Positions 35,001 to 49,400 of a stretch of DNA of 64,000 nucleotides are shown here, piece after piece. The position numbers were made by a program, and so were the translations under genes. Below the pieces are notes generated by a model, which was not told the DNA's origin, searched no databases, and saw nothing but the letters and a program-made list of their open reading frames with translations. The DNA comes from Formicarius rufipectus (lineage: Eukaryota > Chordata > Aves > Passeriformes > Formicariidae): the NCBI GenBank assembly GCA_013399695.1, contig VXAU01002306.1, positions 179,167 to 243,166 on the forward strand, in the 5' to 3' direction. How positions within the stretch are numbered: position 1 is the stretch's first letter; each line of letters begins with the position of its first letter.

Positions 35001-38000
35001 GTCAAAACTGGTTTCTTTCTCTTTTACAATCACACAAAACATCTGAAACTTGAAAATACCTAGGGTGGGTTTTGTTTTTTGTTTTNCAAGTAAACAGCAG
35101 ACATTGCTTCCACAGAAGCCAAAGTATCTGGAAAATGCAGGAGAAAAATATGGGACGACTGGAATTTTTTTTATGCTTCCAAATTTATTGTGAAAGTTTT
35201 AAGAAAATACAGTGACAGCACTGCCTGCCGTACAGTAGGGAATGACAGTCTATAAATAAAGCTAAAGGACTGTGCAATAAATAAATACAAGACTAATATA
35301 ATAAGTTTGTAGCAGGCTGATCAGTTCTAAATCCTTTGCCTATGGCTGACTTTTACAATAAACAAACCACGCCTGTATACTTTTCTCTATTGGTGCTGGG
35401 TGAGCCCAGTTGTTTATGGTTGGGCTCACCTTCTTCCCATGGGATTTTTGCCCATCTCAGTTTTTTTTCCCTTTAAAATAAATAACCCAAGCAGAGTGCA
35501 ATCCTGCCCAGAGGTAAGGTACACCTATTCACTGCATTTAGGCTTTACTGAGATGTGCTGGGTCTACAGAGCCATGACACATGTCCCCCTGCACCAAGGG
35601 CAGATAGGCCATTCGTTATTCCATTTACGTGCCCTTTGTTGTGCTGTGTGTGTCAAAATGTGTCCTGTGGTGTCTCTGGAGATTTTTTTCCAAGGTCAGC
35701 TTAGCCAAGTGACCGCAATCTTTTTATTACCTTTGGTGAAAAACATGAGCCCCTTCTTTTAAGCCGCCCTGCACGGTCGAGGGGGCTTGGAGGGCTCCAG
35801 ACAAGCGTCTGCAAAACCATCTCTGGCTCACTGGCTGTGATCATGGGCTAGGTAATTTGTTTGATTAGAGCATCCGTCTAAGACAAAGAAAGTGTAGTGG
35901 AGTGAGTCAGGCTCTGGTCTCATTTACAGGTCTGGAGATGCATGGAGAAGCTATTACAAGTGACCTGTGACCTGGCCCACCCTCAGGTGAAACGGCTTTG
36001 CCCAGTCACCTCCTGTTAGCCTCAGCCAAATGATAGGCTTCAGGGAGCCTGGGACGCGGCGACGGTTCATCAGACAGACAATATCAGACCCACCAGCCCA
36101 GCCCCGAGCTATGCAGATGCAAAAGCAGATGAATTTAAAAAAAAAATAAAAAATAATAGGTTTTCAAACTTATTATAGTGAGAGTGTTACTTACAACAAA
36201 TCTGTCTGCAGTTTTGGGGCTGCAGAGATAAAAAGCCCTGAGGAAAAATGTCAGTGGCTTGAGTTTATTTATATGTAAGGTAACCATGAAAAATGTCGGC
36301 ATACCACTAATTGTAGGGCATATTTATTCTGCACAAGTTGTTTTCCACATTAGCACAGTTGTTAAAATGCAGTTTTGCCTCAGGAATATTATAACTTTAT
36401 CTTCTGTAATTATAAATGTGGATGTTGCTGGGGTACTACATACATTGAAGAAGAAACGTAAGAAATGGGCACTGCAAGGAGGAAAACAAACATAATTAAA
36501 AATGTAATGTAGTAATTATATGAAACATACTCAGGAAGTGGGGACCCACGGATAAGCCAGCAAAGCAACTACATTGTGTTAGATCCTGGCTTTAGATTTG
36601 TGTGCCTTCTCACTTCAAATTTCTTCCATGGTTTTCCGCTCAAACCGACTAACAAGGACCAGTTGGCAAGGCAAGCATTTATGTGCAGCAGCAGATTAAT
36701 CTGCCCTGTGCAGTCATATTAGTGTAAGAGCAATTTTCCTGTGAGCAACTAACCACAGAAACCTGGAATGCAACGGCACAATGGAGCTACCATACAGCAA
36801 GTGTTTAATGAACATACATAAGAGAATCTTTTGATAGAGTAGGGACTATTGCTTTGAGAAACACCTGGCCTATAAAACCAGAAATTTTCCTTGTGGTGTT
36901 AAACGGGAAAATTCAGACATGATTTGTTCATCTGGAGTAAATGCCCAGCTTGCCCGGGAGTCAAAGTTTTCTGGAGAAGATTATCTCTGGGAGTGGGATT
37001 GTGGTGGTGATTGCAGCTGCCGGAGCAGTCAGCACGCATGAGCATCGCGTCACTTCCACCTCTCCCTTTGGGTCAGGGGCACCTCAGGTGTGGTGCTTGC
37101 ACAGCACACAAATATGAGTGCACACATACACATATCTGTATACTGGAACCAAGACTCTGTTTCTGCAGTTCAATGTGTTTTGATTTTATTTGGTTTACTG
37201 ATTCATTACTTCTATACCAAACTGTGGATCACACAGAGCTGAGTTTAAAAGACAGATAACACCTAATTTCCAATAATATCTTGGCAGACACCAAGTAGAA
37301 GCATATTTATCACACCACCAGGATTCACTTGAGCTTATCAACAAGTCTCTGTACGTGAGCATTATTAGAAACTAGTCAGGTATAAACAAGCCTGAGAAGT
37401 TCAATATGGTCTGGAGGTTTCTCAACCTAAATCCTGGAGTGTTTCCTTTCAAGTCCCCTTTGAACACCCTTTCCCATCGCTCATCTACTGCAGCTTCCTT
37501 TTTTTTTTTCTCCCCTCTGAGGGTACTTACTGCCCTTTAAAGGCTTCTGATGCTTCAATGCCCTTTCTCCCTCCACAGCATTTTCCCCCATGCCCACCAC
37601 TTTTTCTCTCTTCTCCAGCTTTTGCCAAGCTCCTGTTCTACTGAACAGTGCAAATGAAACACTCCAATCTCTCCTAATTTTTCACTCAGTGATATGATCA
37701 GCAAGAAAGCTGGAGAGTGATGTACCTTGAGAGCTCATCAGAAAAACAAGGGGGGAGTCCATTGAAAGACTTGGCCTTCATGCTATCAATTTGCCTAAAT
37801 TTTTTTTTTTGTTTTTAACCTAGGCATGCTAGTTTTTATTTGTGCTTCTCATTTCCTCCAAACTCATTTATGAATCTGCAGAGCTCCAGGACCACTACTG
37901 CTGCTCCTCAGACCTAACACTGTGGATCCCCTATCATGATGACAACTTCCAACAGGCACAACTCCCCAGGAGCTTCACATCGCAGACCTCCCCAAAGTGC

Positions 38001-38013
38001 ATAACCCCCAAGA
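32025..38013. other. Non-coding unique sequence, no gene recognised
   Basis: About 6 kb without a recognised exon. It contains a small CpG-containing patch at about 36040-36110, an A-rich run at about 36138-36156 and a T run at 37499-37510. The sequence around 35170-35380 is repeat-free and rich in AATAAA-like words, but nothing shows that it is transcribed. A TTCAAAATGAGGCTGGA string near 34299 faintly recalls CR1 but is too short to call. Confidence 0.55.
35086..35086. other. Single ambiguous base (N) after a T/G run
   Basis: A lone N after a TTTTTTGTTTT run. No duplicated flank is visible on the two sides, so it looks like an uncalled homopolymer base or a minimal gap. Confidence 0.9.
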
Positions 38014-38325
38014 GTCATCACCTCAGAGGGCTGGAGGGGATTTCCAGAGGTCACCAGTCCCTTCCCTTGCCCATGGCACCTGTGTCATTCCTGAGAGATG
38101 CTTATCTTTGAGGTTTTAAGACCTTCAGTGCTGTAGATGATGCCACCTCCCCAGGCAGTGCCTTGCAGTATGTCTCTGTTCTTATCACAAGAGGGTTTTG
38201 ACCAGAATCTTTCTTGCTGCAATTTAAGCTCATTACTTCTTGTCCTATCTTCAGCAGGCGTGGGGGACTGATTATTCCCTTCCTCTTTGCAATAGTCTTT
38301 TACATTTTTAAGGATTGCTGTGTGA
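38014..38325 (-). mobile_element. Ancient CR1 LINE 3' fragment
   Basis: The plus-strand words TGCAATTTAAGCTCATTAC and TTCTTGTCCTATCTTCAGCA, followed downstream by a CTTTGCAATAGTCTTTTAC-like block, are the reverse complement of the conserved 3' region of old sauropsid CR1/L3-type LINEs. Toward 38014 it continues through the part matching 'lengthy element-end' sequence (GCCACCTCCCCAGGCAGTGCC, then CCTGAGAGATGCTTATC) to a decayed 3' terminus near AGAGGGCTGGAGGGGATTTC. The element therefore lies on the minus strand, is 5'-truncated and is far more diverged than the copy at 2850-2917. No open reverse transcriptase frame remains. Confidence 0.85.
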
Positions 38326-41300
38326 GAAGTGAAAAAGACACTTGATCAAAAGCACTATCTATGGAGAAGTTTATCTCTCCATCACTGAAACCAGCATACT
38401 TTTGGCTATAATGTCCACTGGTGGCATTTCTATTGTAAATTCACTTTACAAAATGAACTGAAAACTGAAATGAAACCTCATTGAAAACTCACATTATGGG
38501 AATTTATATTCCCCCTTTACTGTGCCTTAAAATACAAACAAGACTATTTTTGACTTATGTGTAATTGAAATAAAAATAAGCAGACTCAGCTTTGCCAAAT
38601 ACCAGTGCTGAATACTCATAATTTAGAACACCAGAAATTATCATCTGGACTTAAAAATAATAAAATTTCAGAGATACATATGAAGCTCTTCAGAATTACT
38701 ATCTGGGCTAAGTTCTCTGAGAGCTTGAGCTGAGCTTCTACTTACTTCAGTCAACTATTCATGCACCAGAAAATTAGATGTCTTGTCCGTCTTCTGTGGG
38801 TTAATGGGTATGGAAAAGCCAACATATCTATTAAAGTGGCATAAATGACTCCTTGGAAATGTCTTTTTATTTTTTTTTTTTTCCTAAGAGGGTGCCTAGG
38901 CTTTAAGAGCTTTCAGAACAAAGACCACAGTGAAGCAGGTTTTATTTTCACAGACTTTCTTCCCAGTGAAGCAGCGTCTTCCGTGTTGGTACACTTGCTT
39001 GATTCAGACTAAAACTGAAAACCTCACATTATCTCACTTTTCCAAGGTCTTTAATAAATTTGACAAACATCAAAATACCCGTGACAAATTTGCCAGCTTC
39101 TACAGGAATTTATATTTCTTACTGCTTTAGACTAGTTCAGACTAAAACATGCCACGTTCACATCAGTGGTGCTGACTTTGCAGATGTCATTGACTCAGGG
39201 GTATGTTCCTGCTGAGGAGCAGCCTGATTTTGTTTTTTTTTTGACTTCTAGAGGTACATTCTTCTTACTGTAGAGTTTTAGGTGCTACAGCTTTTCTAAC
39301 CTGAAGCTGCCTACATTTCAGAAGAGAACTGGCTCTATGTCTGGTTGATTGACGCCCAACCTTTTGGCTGACTTCTGGGAGCGACCCTTTCTTCATCAAG
39401 TACTGAGTTAGTATATGCAGCCTTCTCTCCAATGTGTGGGCAAGTTCAGCACACATTTAAAGGTGTCTCTTTCGGAGGACTTCTGAGGCCACATAATTTT
39501 GAGGCCACAGATCAGATCCAAGGTCCTTACTTTGGGACAAAAGTAAAAAGCTGTATGGAGTAAAAGAAGAAAAAGTTCTTACATACCTCTACCAGTTGGA
39601 GCGAGTAAGTAAATGACCTAATAAGCTCAATAATTGGGGCTTTGACAATGGTTAAGTATTGGAAACAGTCCACATCCTATCCTACAGAAAAATATTTCCC
39701 CTGCTGTTCTGATTTGTAAAACAGCAACCTACCGCCTCTGAGGTTGTAGTCAGGTGGCTGTGTTTACTAATCACCAATTCACATATCTGCATGAACTTGT
39801 CTGCTTGCTTTTGGAGACAATTTATATAATCTTTTATGATGGAGTCCCCTAAGTCAAACCCTAAGTGCCAAATTCTGACCAAAATGGCATTCAATGACTT
39901 TTAAAACTCTCCTTGCTTTTGTTGACTCCAGCAGTAGCTTGTCCTGGTCCTTTTAATGCAGTTAAAATGACAACAGTAGACTCTTACAGGGAAGTGACAG
40001 AGCTCTGGCCCTTGCTGTTAGTGAAAGATTCCTAAAATAAGTTCAGATGTTTCAAACTAAAACCGTGTTTGAGCTTAGCAATCTGCTCTTGGGCTTTCCA
40101 CAATGGTAACATTGGTCAGCTAAACTTTTTTCTTGACAGTTTTCCTTGCTCCAGAAGCAAGCTGGAAAGTCTTCTTTTGCCAAACAGATAGATAGATACA
40201 TAGATAGATGATAAATAATACAGTAATGTTTTTGTCATATTTCTTCATACCATGCAAGACGATGCAAGACAAAAAAGTGAACAAAAAATGGTTCAAAACA
40301 TACTACTTGGATTCAAGATCTCCCTATTTGATTGGATAAAATCCATGGGGGAAGGTACTGGAACAAGTGGATCAGAGAGTAACAACAGTTGTGTTAAGCT
40401 GTGGGTATATGAGCCAGGCTAAGATGAGCTCCTTGGCCATGGGGTTATGAGGCAGAGCTGAGAGTTTGCAGGATCAAGTAGGAATAAAACAACCAGTTCT
40501 GGTTTTCTTGCCCAATGCATGCACCACACCCTTTGAAACCCAACCAAATGAAAAGCTTTGGATATATTGCCATTTAATAATTGCCTCCTGCTCATTGAGG
40601 AGCAAAGCTTTTTCATCCCTTTCTTCCCTCTCCTCCACAACAAATTCTCACTAGGATTTTTTTTTCCACTACCGACAGCAAACATAATTACACAACAGAT
40701 CAGAACAGCTTACATAATGCCCTTTATAGAAACCTGCCTTACCTCAGAGGCATATTAGCATTTCTTATGGGTTTAAGGGGTGAGGGATTAATTACAGATT
40801 TTCAAAATATGCCTAATTACATATTTACTGGTGGAATAAATAATTCACGTTTCATAACTCACCATGAAATGACTACTTTCTTTTGAAGATTAAAAATTCG
40901 AGGCTTGAGGAATGTTAAAGTTCAAACTCTGAATAAAGGCTCCTAATCCTTTATAGATTAGCTTTTTCCTCATATGAAAAATACAGCAGAAAGTCACTCT
41001 TTCACCTGAATGACTTGTAGACCCCTTGAAATTTCTCTCTTGGCAATCTATCAGACGAAACGAGCAAAACATTAAAAATGTGATTTGTTCATTTACTTTG
41101 GCACTTGGGTGGATCATGCAGGATTTCAGGAAGCAGATAAATGAGTTGAAAGCATGAGCTTCCCTAGTCCTTGGCTTTTGCACTGGGCAGAGGTGGGACC
41201 AGCAGCATCCCTCTGTGCAGTGTGGTGTGGGCAGAGGATGGCACCCTCCTCCCAGAGCTAGTGTGGAGGCTGCTGCTCAGCTGTACCTGGCAGTGGCAAC

Positions 41301-42719
41301 CAGGGATTCTTCACATCCTTGCAAGCCAGAGTGCCTTTAAATGCTTCATGGCATTGGGTCATTTGGAAACATAAATCAACTTGCCCCTTTCCTGACCTGC
41401 CCTAACGTACAGCTAGTGGTTTCCTCTGTTATATTTTATTTTAGCTGGAGTTAGCAAGAGGAATATCCCCATAGCATTTAGGGAATATACAAATTATTAC
41501 AGAAGGGCAAATAGCTGCTTACAGAGAGGAAATAATTGCTTCTGAGCATTTTATATATTTAAAAAAAAATAAAAATAAGCTGCCTTCAGCAACAGGTGCC
41601 ATGTTAAGTAACAACAGATACCACAGGAAAGAAAGAAGGAAAGGCAGACCCTACTGTCAAGGAAGACTCATCTTGGTTTGGGATTTAACAGACTTACAAG
41701 ACAGGAGTAAGTTGCAGGATCTGGCCCAATATTTTTGTATACATAAAATATCTATACATGGGAGTCAAAATCTATCCATGCCAGTCCTGGTATGTTATGG
41801 AAAGTGGAAAGGCAGAAGAAGCACCCAGATGAAAAATACAGTAGGATATGGAGAGCAAGTGACCTGGCTTGTCATCCCTTGGTCACTGCATCACAGGACA
41901 GCTACCCAAGGGACACACAAAGAAGAGTTCTCTTGGCCAGCTCATGCTTTTCCCTGATTAGTTCTCCCAATTTGTGAAGATACTTGCAACAAGCCAATTC
42001 ACCTTTTAAAAAGAAAGATATGCAGTGTATAGCAATGGAGCTTACCTATACAACTGTCAGCATTCCAGAAAACAAGGAAATAAACACTGGCTTATAGAAT
42101 AGACATACTCGTGATTAATTTGTAGGCATAAGTTCCTGTGTTTTGGACAGGGATATGAAATAGAAACCTCCTATTCAGCATTTTAATTCTTCAAAAGAGA
42201 CCTAGGTATATTGAGGCACACGAACCAAAACAACTCGATGCTCAGTGAGACTCCAGTCCCAGATCAGATTTTTCCTTTCATGCTACCTTGTGTAAGCTTA
42301 ACCTTTCCAAACCTTGCTTCCCTTAAAATGCTTTACACCTTAAAAGCGAAAATGATTGTGTACATACTAGTTATTGATTTAATTGAAGCAGGTGGAAAAA
42401 TGGAAACACAGTCTTGTAACCAATTTGGGAACAGTAATGCTATTTGGAGCAAAGCGTCTACTTTTTCATACACTTTACACATTTTTATTAGTTTAAAATC
42501 AAAAAGACTATGGAAAAGTTTGGGGGGTTTTTTGCATGTCTTCAAATAATGCCTTGCTTTCAGTCCTGCTTTCAATAATAATTTCCTTATCAATTTATAC
42601 TTAATAACAGGTGACAATACTTGAGGGAAAACACTGGTAAGATTGGTTAAACCTACAGAAATGACTCCCCTGTAAAATTTTGTCTCTCAAAATGCTCAGC
42701 TTTCCGAGAAAAAAACCCA
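38326..42719. other. Non-coding unique sequence, no gene recognised
   Basis: No exon was recognised. It contains T runs at 38870-38882 and 39231-39242, a (GATA)n run at 40185-40215 and an A run at about 41562-41570. The 118-codon open frame at 41601-41957 shows no known domain. Confidence 0.55.
40185..40215 (+). repeat. (GATA)n microsatellite
   Basis: About seven GATA units with one GATACATA interruption. Such tetranucleotide runs are common and often polymorphic in birds. Confidence 0.85.
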
Positions 42720-43440
42720 CACATTTGATCAACACGCAGCTGTTTCCCTCATTAATAATTGCATATCATCCATATTTAAGTGTAAATACTTAATTTAAGC
42801 TCTAAATTATTTAAGGCAAAATACTCAACATCATGAGTTGGTAGAAGGCAGTCAGTGGTATGAGGTGGCAGATGAGGGGCAGCTGAGCATCCTCAGCCAT
42901 AACTACAAGCAGTGAACACCACAGGACAGATTTATAAACGTACTGCAAGCCATTTAAAAAGTCTTCTCCCTCTCTCGCCCACACAATATTAATTACCTGC
43001 GCCAGCTTTCGCTAATTCATTTTCCTTTCACCTCAATAAAGGAAGCTGCTGCTCAAAATAAGCAGCATCAAGATACAGCACAAAGTACCTGTGGATACTC
43101 CAACATTGCCTTTTTTTTTTTTTTTCTTTGGTGGAGGGAGCAGTGGGGTGGAGTGGGGTGAGGGAAAGAATAACACCTATAAGTTATGCTTCCAACTCAG
43201 CTTCATTCACTGAGTCATGTAAATAAATATCCAGCCAGTTTGGTCCCCATCCCACAGCCTCGGCACAGCAGCTCTAATTACTCATCTATAAACAATGCAG
43301 ACAAGCCATCGCTCACCGCCGCGCTACGCCTCGTGGCCACACGCTTTGCATCCTACCTGGCTAAATATTAAAATGAATATAAGCGACTATATTTTAAGGG
43401 TAAAGTTATCTGCAGAGCCCAGTGATTCATGAGCTCTCTG
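42720..43440. promoter_or_regulatory. Candidate conserved regulatory block (inference)
   Basis: This segment is largely free of recognisable interspersed repeats, though a T run of about 16 bp interrupts it at 43111-43126. It is rich in homeodomain-type TAAT/ATTA cores: several at 42750-42835, again around 42987-43020, and at 43278. Around 43308-43345 there are seven CpGs in about 40 bp, unusual for a decaying neutral sequence in this CpG-poor window. Together these resemble a vertebrate developmental enhancer. No comparative evidence is available here, so the call is a hypothesis. Confidence 0.25.
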
Positions 43441-46400
43441 AATGTACATAAAGTGCTTTAGTGAAAGCATTTCCTAAGGGCCTGATCCAGTCATGCTTCT
43501 CAAACCCTCTGCAGCTGCCTAGGCTGGAACAGAAAGGTCATTCAGCCACTGAAGGCCAATCCATCACTCCCATTAAAAAAGAAAATACCTAAACTGCTCC
43601 ACAGGTTCAATTTGTGGATCTGATGGGGAGATACTGAAAGAACAGCCAAGGTCCCTTTCCCCAGGGGAGTGAGGGCCAACACAAAGCTTATACCCTTCCT
43701 CGGGCTCATTTTGAGGACATAAGTGGGAAGATGGAAGATCCCAGTAAAATTCCTGCCTTGAAACTCATCTCTTGCCATCCTCTTGTTTTTAACAAGCCAG
43801 TGTTGCAGTGCAGGTAGCTGCTGTGCTCTTCCACACCAGGACTTTTCTTGCTGCCTGACTCCCCTCAGCATTAGGGGGCTCATGAATGCAAAATACAGAG
43901 TTCATGTAAGTCCCATGATAGGAAAAGCCAATGCTCCTTCCAAAGCACTCTCTCCCAACCTTTAACTTCAGGATGGAGGATCCTACTTCCTCCAGCCCAT
44001 GTGTGGCCCCTCCACTGTTCCAACCATGCTGACACATCTGCTTCAGGAAAATGAATGCTGATACCGGATAAGGGTGCTGCTGTGTCATCTGTGGAGATAT
44101 CCAGGATGGTGCTGGGCTGCAGGGAGATGTTCACCAGCCAGGGAAGTGTACATCCCTCTCTCATCCTTTTAGCATGGTACACCAAGCTGTAAAACATCCC
44201 TATTCCTTGGGGATTCCCAGCATGCTGCAGACTCATTGGGAAGCTTCTGCCTCTTTAAGTTTGGGCAACTGAGGTTGAGGGAACTTCTGCGAGGGGTAGC
44301 TGTGAAAACTCAACAGGGCGTTGCATGGATGATGGGAACAGGGCATTCCTTCACTGTGAGTGCCAGCAGCTCTCCCAGATTCCATGGGTCAGCAACGAAA
44401 GGGGCTGGATATCATCGCCCCCATATCCCTCCCTCCCTTCCTCCCTCCCTCCCTCCTTCCCCAAAGCAGAGGAGAGCACAAAGAAGCCAGAACCGGGACT
44501 GACAGTGCTGCTTGAAAAATGTATTCCAGCTGCTCTCCTTAAACTGCAAGCTATGGCCCAGTTGTTCATGATCACAAACATTTCTAAAGAGGCATTTCTG
44601 GGGTTTGATAAGACCTGCCTCCTCCAGACACGGATGTTTAGGAAAAAAAAAAAAAATTGGAAGGAAGGAGGAAAGAAAAAGTGACCTCCTCCTGGATCCT
44701 ATCTTTTCCATTCGGATTTCAAGCACCAGAACCATTACAAAATAAAATGTCAACTTTTTTTCCTCTTGTTCATTAACCTTTGATGCTTATTGTACGGCCA
44801 GTTTCAGTGCTCACAGGGGACTTGGGAGGCTCAAATCACAGCATTCATTTTACTCAGGGCTTAGGCACAACTTGAACCACAGTCCAGAAAGGAGGAAGGG
44901 GAAGGGAGGGAAAAGGCTATTAGTCCAATCCTGCCTCTTCAGCACTTTACATGTTTAATAAAGATTGAATTCAGAGAAAGGGGGAACCCTCAACTTAGTA
45001 ATAATTCCTTTCACAAGTTCTACTATAATTTAAAAATAGGGGCAAGGTCATGACGAGTGCTATTGAAAATAACAGACAGACCTGTAATTATAGCAGGGCC
45101 AGCTAAACCAAGGGTTAAAGGTCTCTTAATACTCTGTCAGCATTTCCACTATAACCCCTCAGTTTCAGGGGTTTACAGCTCACACATAAATATTTGCTGC
45201 AGGCCAAAAATGGCCCTTCTAGGGGTCAGCAAAAGGAGGTAAATTTTATTTACATATTTATAAAAAATGGCCTGGCTCCGCAGAAGTGGCATGTCTCTCA
45301 CCAGCACTACCGGTGCAGTACATGAGGATGAGGAGGGAAAGCCAACAGTCACGAGTATGACAGCATATGGTGTGGGTGGAGGAGCTGAAAATATATTTTA
45401 ACAAGAGCAAGTGGCTCAAAATCCACAGAAGCCCTGTACAGAGGCAACGATCTGCAAATATAGTATATATTATATAGAGGAATCCTTAAATAATAAGGCT
45501 GTATTCCTACCATGAATTATACAGATAATCACTCCCATTGTTCAGCCAAGCATGCACATAAGTCTTTGGAAGATGAAAACCTAAGGCCTTGCTAGCATAT
45601 TGGTTTAACTTAAATCAGTACTTTAATTGATTTATTTAAGCCAGTGCCAAACCCAGTGTGACTCCCTGATTTCTGATGAAGAGTAGCTTATTTCAGTTTA
45701 GTTTAAAAAAAGCATATCTTGATTTTTTCCCTCCAAAGCATTCTTTCCTCTCCTTTTCCTATCTGTATTTATGTGACCCTGAGTTGACATTAGTTCAGTG
45801 CTTAAGGATTAGAAAAGGCAAACTGGCTGTGACCTTTTCCAGGGCTCCTTTCCTTGAGGGACAAACCTGCTGTCAGTGGTCCATGGCCAGAGCAACTACT
45901 TGCACCCCATAAATACAGCTGTTTACTAGTCAGGGAACCTAAGCTGCTGCTGCCATCCCTGCAAATCCTATTTGTTTTTCTGTAAAAGTCTTCTAAAATT
46001 TTTCTGGTGCTCAGGAAAAAAGGTAAAAGGAGAGCTTCACAAACCCATACTAACGTCATTCAGAAAGCTCAGAAAATCACTTTGACAAACAAGAAGGGTC
46101 CTGAATTATGGGAAAAAACACAGTACAAACCTGTCTCTTATATTGGTGTGATAGTTAAGCCAGACTCTGATTTTTTGGAGGTCATCACACCATTTTCCAA
46201 TGCCTACCATTAGCAATCAAAGTTAAGGCAGTTTGGTTTGCAGAGGGGGTTTATGTGTTGCCAGCTGGTTCAGCTGGACGGTTCTCCTCATGTGGCTGCA
46301 CATCACACCAGCTCTTTAGTCATGGCTTCAGGCTCAGTTAAAAGCAATGACGGCAGAAAAGCAAGAGCAGTAAATGATCTTGGATTTAGGGAAATTCATT

Positions 46401-49400
46401 TCCTAGAGCTTTTTGATGGTCCAGAAGTGAAGAGAGGAAAACACTCAGCTAGAATGATTAACCAGGCAAACTTTTCCAGTAAGTATTATTTTCATCTTCA
46501 CCTAAAAATGTCACAAAATAATACATTTCTTTTCCTCACTAACTTCAGCATATTTTTCAATGTGATTCTAGGGGGACTTGGTTTTTTTTTGTAAATGAAA
46601 TTATATTGAGGATATATAACTTTTTTTTTTTTTTTAAAGTTTCTAACAAAATATTTATTGTGCAAGACCCAGAAGATAAAAAAGATGCAACTGTTTTTCT
46701 TGGTTTGTTTTGAAGTTATTTACTTAGAACTAAGCACCTCATTTTTCTTGTGCAGAAAAAGTAATTATGCAGTCAAAAGAATTATGACCCACATACTTCA
46801 AAACATATGAAAAATGTAAAACTTTATTACATACATTAATTTCTAACAAAGGACGTCTCCAGCATCAGTATAACTGGTATAAGGCAGATAACTGATGTAT
46901 GGTATATTTGTTGATGTTCCTCCCAAATGGGTTTTATAAAGGCGAACAAACAAATAAACAATTTCTTTCGTTATGTCTCTCTCTCGTATAAATTTCATCA
47001 GCCTCATACAAGGGGACTGTAGGCTTAGAGGAGTGGGTCGTCTGTGGATTTATTATTATTTTTTTTTTTATTTTTATTAAGCTAAAATATTCTGCTGGAG
47101 CAATCTGCTCGCCATGCCTTCCTTTTATTATCTTTCCATCTCCTGCATTTCTCAAACCAGGCAACCCCAACTCTTGCCCCTACCACTGCCCAGGTTGAAC
47201 CCAGCCTACCTGCCCTGGACTGCTCCCCTAGGCCCCTGATTTAGGTTGGGCTGCAGATCCAGGATTGCTCTCGACATCCCAGTCAAACACTTTTCTACGT
47301 GCAATTGGAGCAGAGGTCTGTGGAGTGCTGTTATTTTTCTCCCCCTGCTTTCCAACCCCCGGCTGAATTTCTGTGAGCTGGGCAAGCTCATTCCTCTTAA
47401 ATCAGCTGGGCTGGGAGGCCAAGGCAGGAGTTGTAAAACCAAAGTTCACAGCATCCTTATCTTTAGCTGAGCCACTTTAACTTTCTAACTATACATCTGG
47501 GTACCATATCCAAGAGGAAAAAGATGGCCATTTAAAATGTCAAGAATAACTGCAATCAGTTCTCCTCAGTGCCTCTCTTGCAGAAACAAAACAAAACTGA
47601 AGTGTGAAAGACAGATTCAAGTTAGCCTTATTGTTTTAAATCAATGAAAAGTATGAAACCTGTTTTTCTTTTTAATTAAAACAATGAACTAATCAAGAAG
47701 AGACCTAATCTCCTTCCAACATGTGTTTATCTGTCCTTGACATTTTCAATGCAATATTTACATATGTAAATATGTAAATTTAGCTGGTTAGGCAAACCTT
47801 CTCCATTGATAGACGTGACATAATACTAGAAGTCCAGAGGAAAAAGAATTAATGGTATCCAACAAATAATACACACAAGTAAATACTGGAAGTTTCTATT
47901 TCAGCCATGTAGAATTATCACACTCTTCAGCCAAACACAACCTCCTGCATCCTGACTTAAGCACAGTCCTCTTTCAGCACAGGTCATTTCAGTATTTCAC
48001 ATTGTCTTGTCAGAGTTTAAGGAGAAGCTTTGCAACTTGTCTTGGAGAAGAGGGCTCTGCTCATATCTCCTCGTGGTCTGCTCTTGGCATGTCTGGACAC
48101 CAAATGGGAAAGCTGCCGGAATGGCATAGCTAAGGCTTAAGATCGTACATTAATAATGATGAAGAAGTTCATTTGTGTCTTGGTCCTCCTTTATACGGCC
48201 TGGGCTCAGCCAGGTGTACGGAAGTCTTCAAAAAGCATAGAAATCCCCAAATAAATTTCTGTGTTTGACCTCTCTAAAATCAGCGGAAATTTGAACTTGG
48301 TGTAACCTTGAGGCCCATCTTTAATTGAAGTGTAGTATTTTGGGAACTCAGGACAAAGGGGAGGGAAAGACCTATTTTAAGTTATACCTAACCCAGGAGA
48401 ATCAAAGCAACCCTGACAGCTCACAGCTTTAGTCCCAGCAAGCCTCCCCCAGCCCCTTAGTTTTCCTAGGTTGCTTGCTACCTTTAAAATCTGAATCCAC
48501 AAATCTCTATTCTTTTGCACCTTCTTTAGTTCTCTCTCCCTCCTCCTACTACCCATAAAAAAAAGCTTTCAGTGTTTCAAATGTGCTCATCACAGGTATC
48601 AAGGGAAGAGTGGACCAGTGCCAACTCTCAATGGCTTGTTTGTTTGGGGGTTGAAATCTATCCCCTTCCATTTCAAGTGTCCGTCGGCTGAGCCACCATT
48701 TGACATGCCCGGCCCCAATAATCACAGGGGCTTGGTGGGTTAAAAATGCTAGGATTTCATTTTATTGCAGGGATATTATTCATTCTTGGGAAGGTTCAAA
48801 AGTACATGCGTCAACTTATGTCATCAGGGTCAAACTAAGTGGCATGCAGAATCCTAGCCAGATTGCATCGGTAGAGGGGTCTGGAGGCAGAGGCGAAGAG
48901 CAAGGAGAAAGAAAAATGCATTTTAGGGTATGCTCTGGATCACTTCATCCACTGGAAAAGGAAGACGTGCAGGAGGTAAAGGATCCCCTCTGAGCACATT
49001 GCCCTGAACAGCGTGAATCGAATTTGAGTTGTGCAGATTTCACTCCTATTTCCACTGCTGCCTGCCCAGTGACATGCCTATGGGTAAGGCCATCAAACAA
49101 CAATGTCTTCTCAATCACCAAAACGTGCCTCCAACATACACCAGCAAGCCCACAAGTACACACACACACTCTCCCAATAATAGCATTAGATGCCATTAAC
49201 AGGCTCTAGCCTTGTTTCTTTTCAGTGGAAAAACTATTTGACATCCCTCAAGCCCAGGCTCAGCACTGCTTGACCCTTTCCTTTCCCTGACTACATTAAA
49301 AGAACAACTAAATAGCAGCGCACAGTGAGAGCCAGCCCCTCCTCGCTCCAGGTGTCTGTACTTTACTTAGGGCCCCAAGCTTGATTCAGTTCATACAGTT

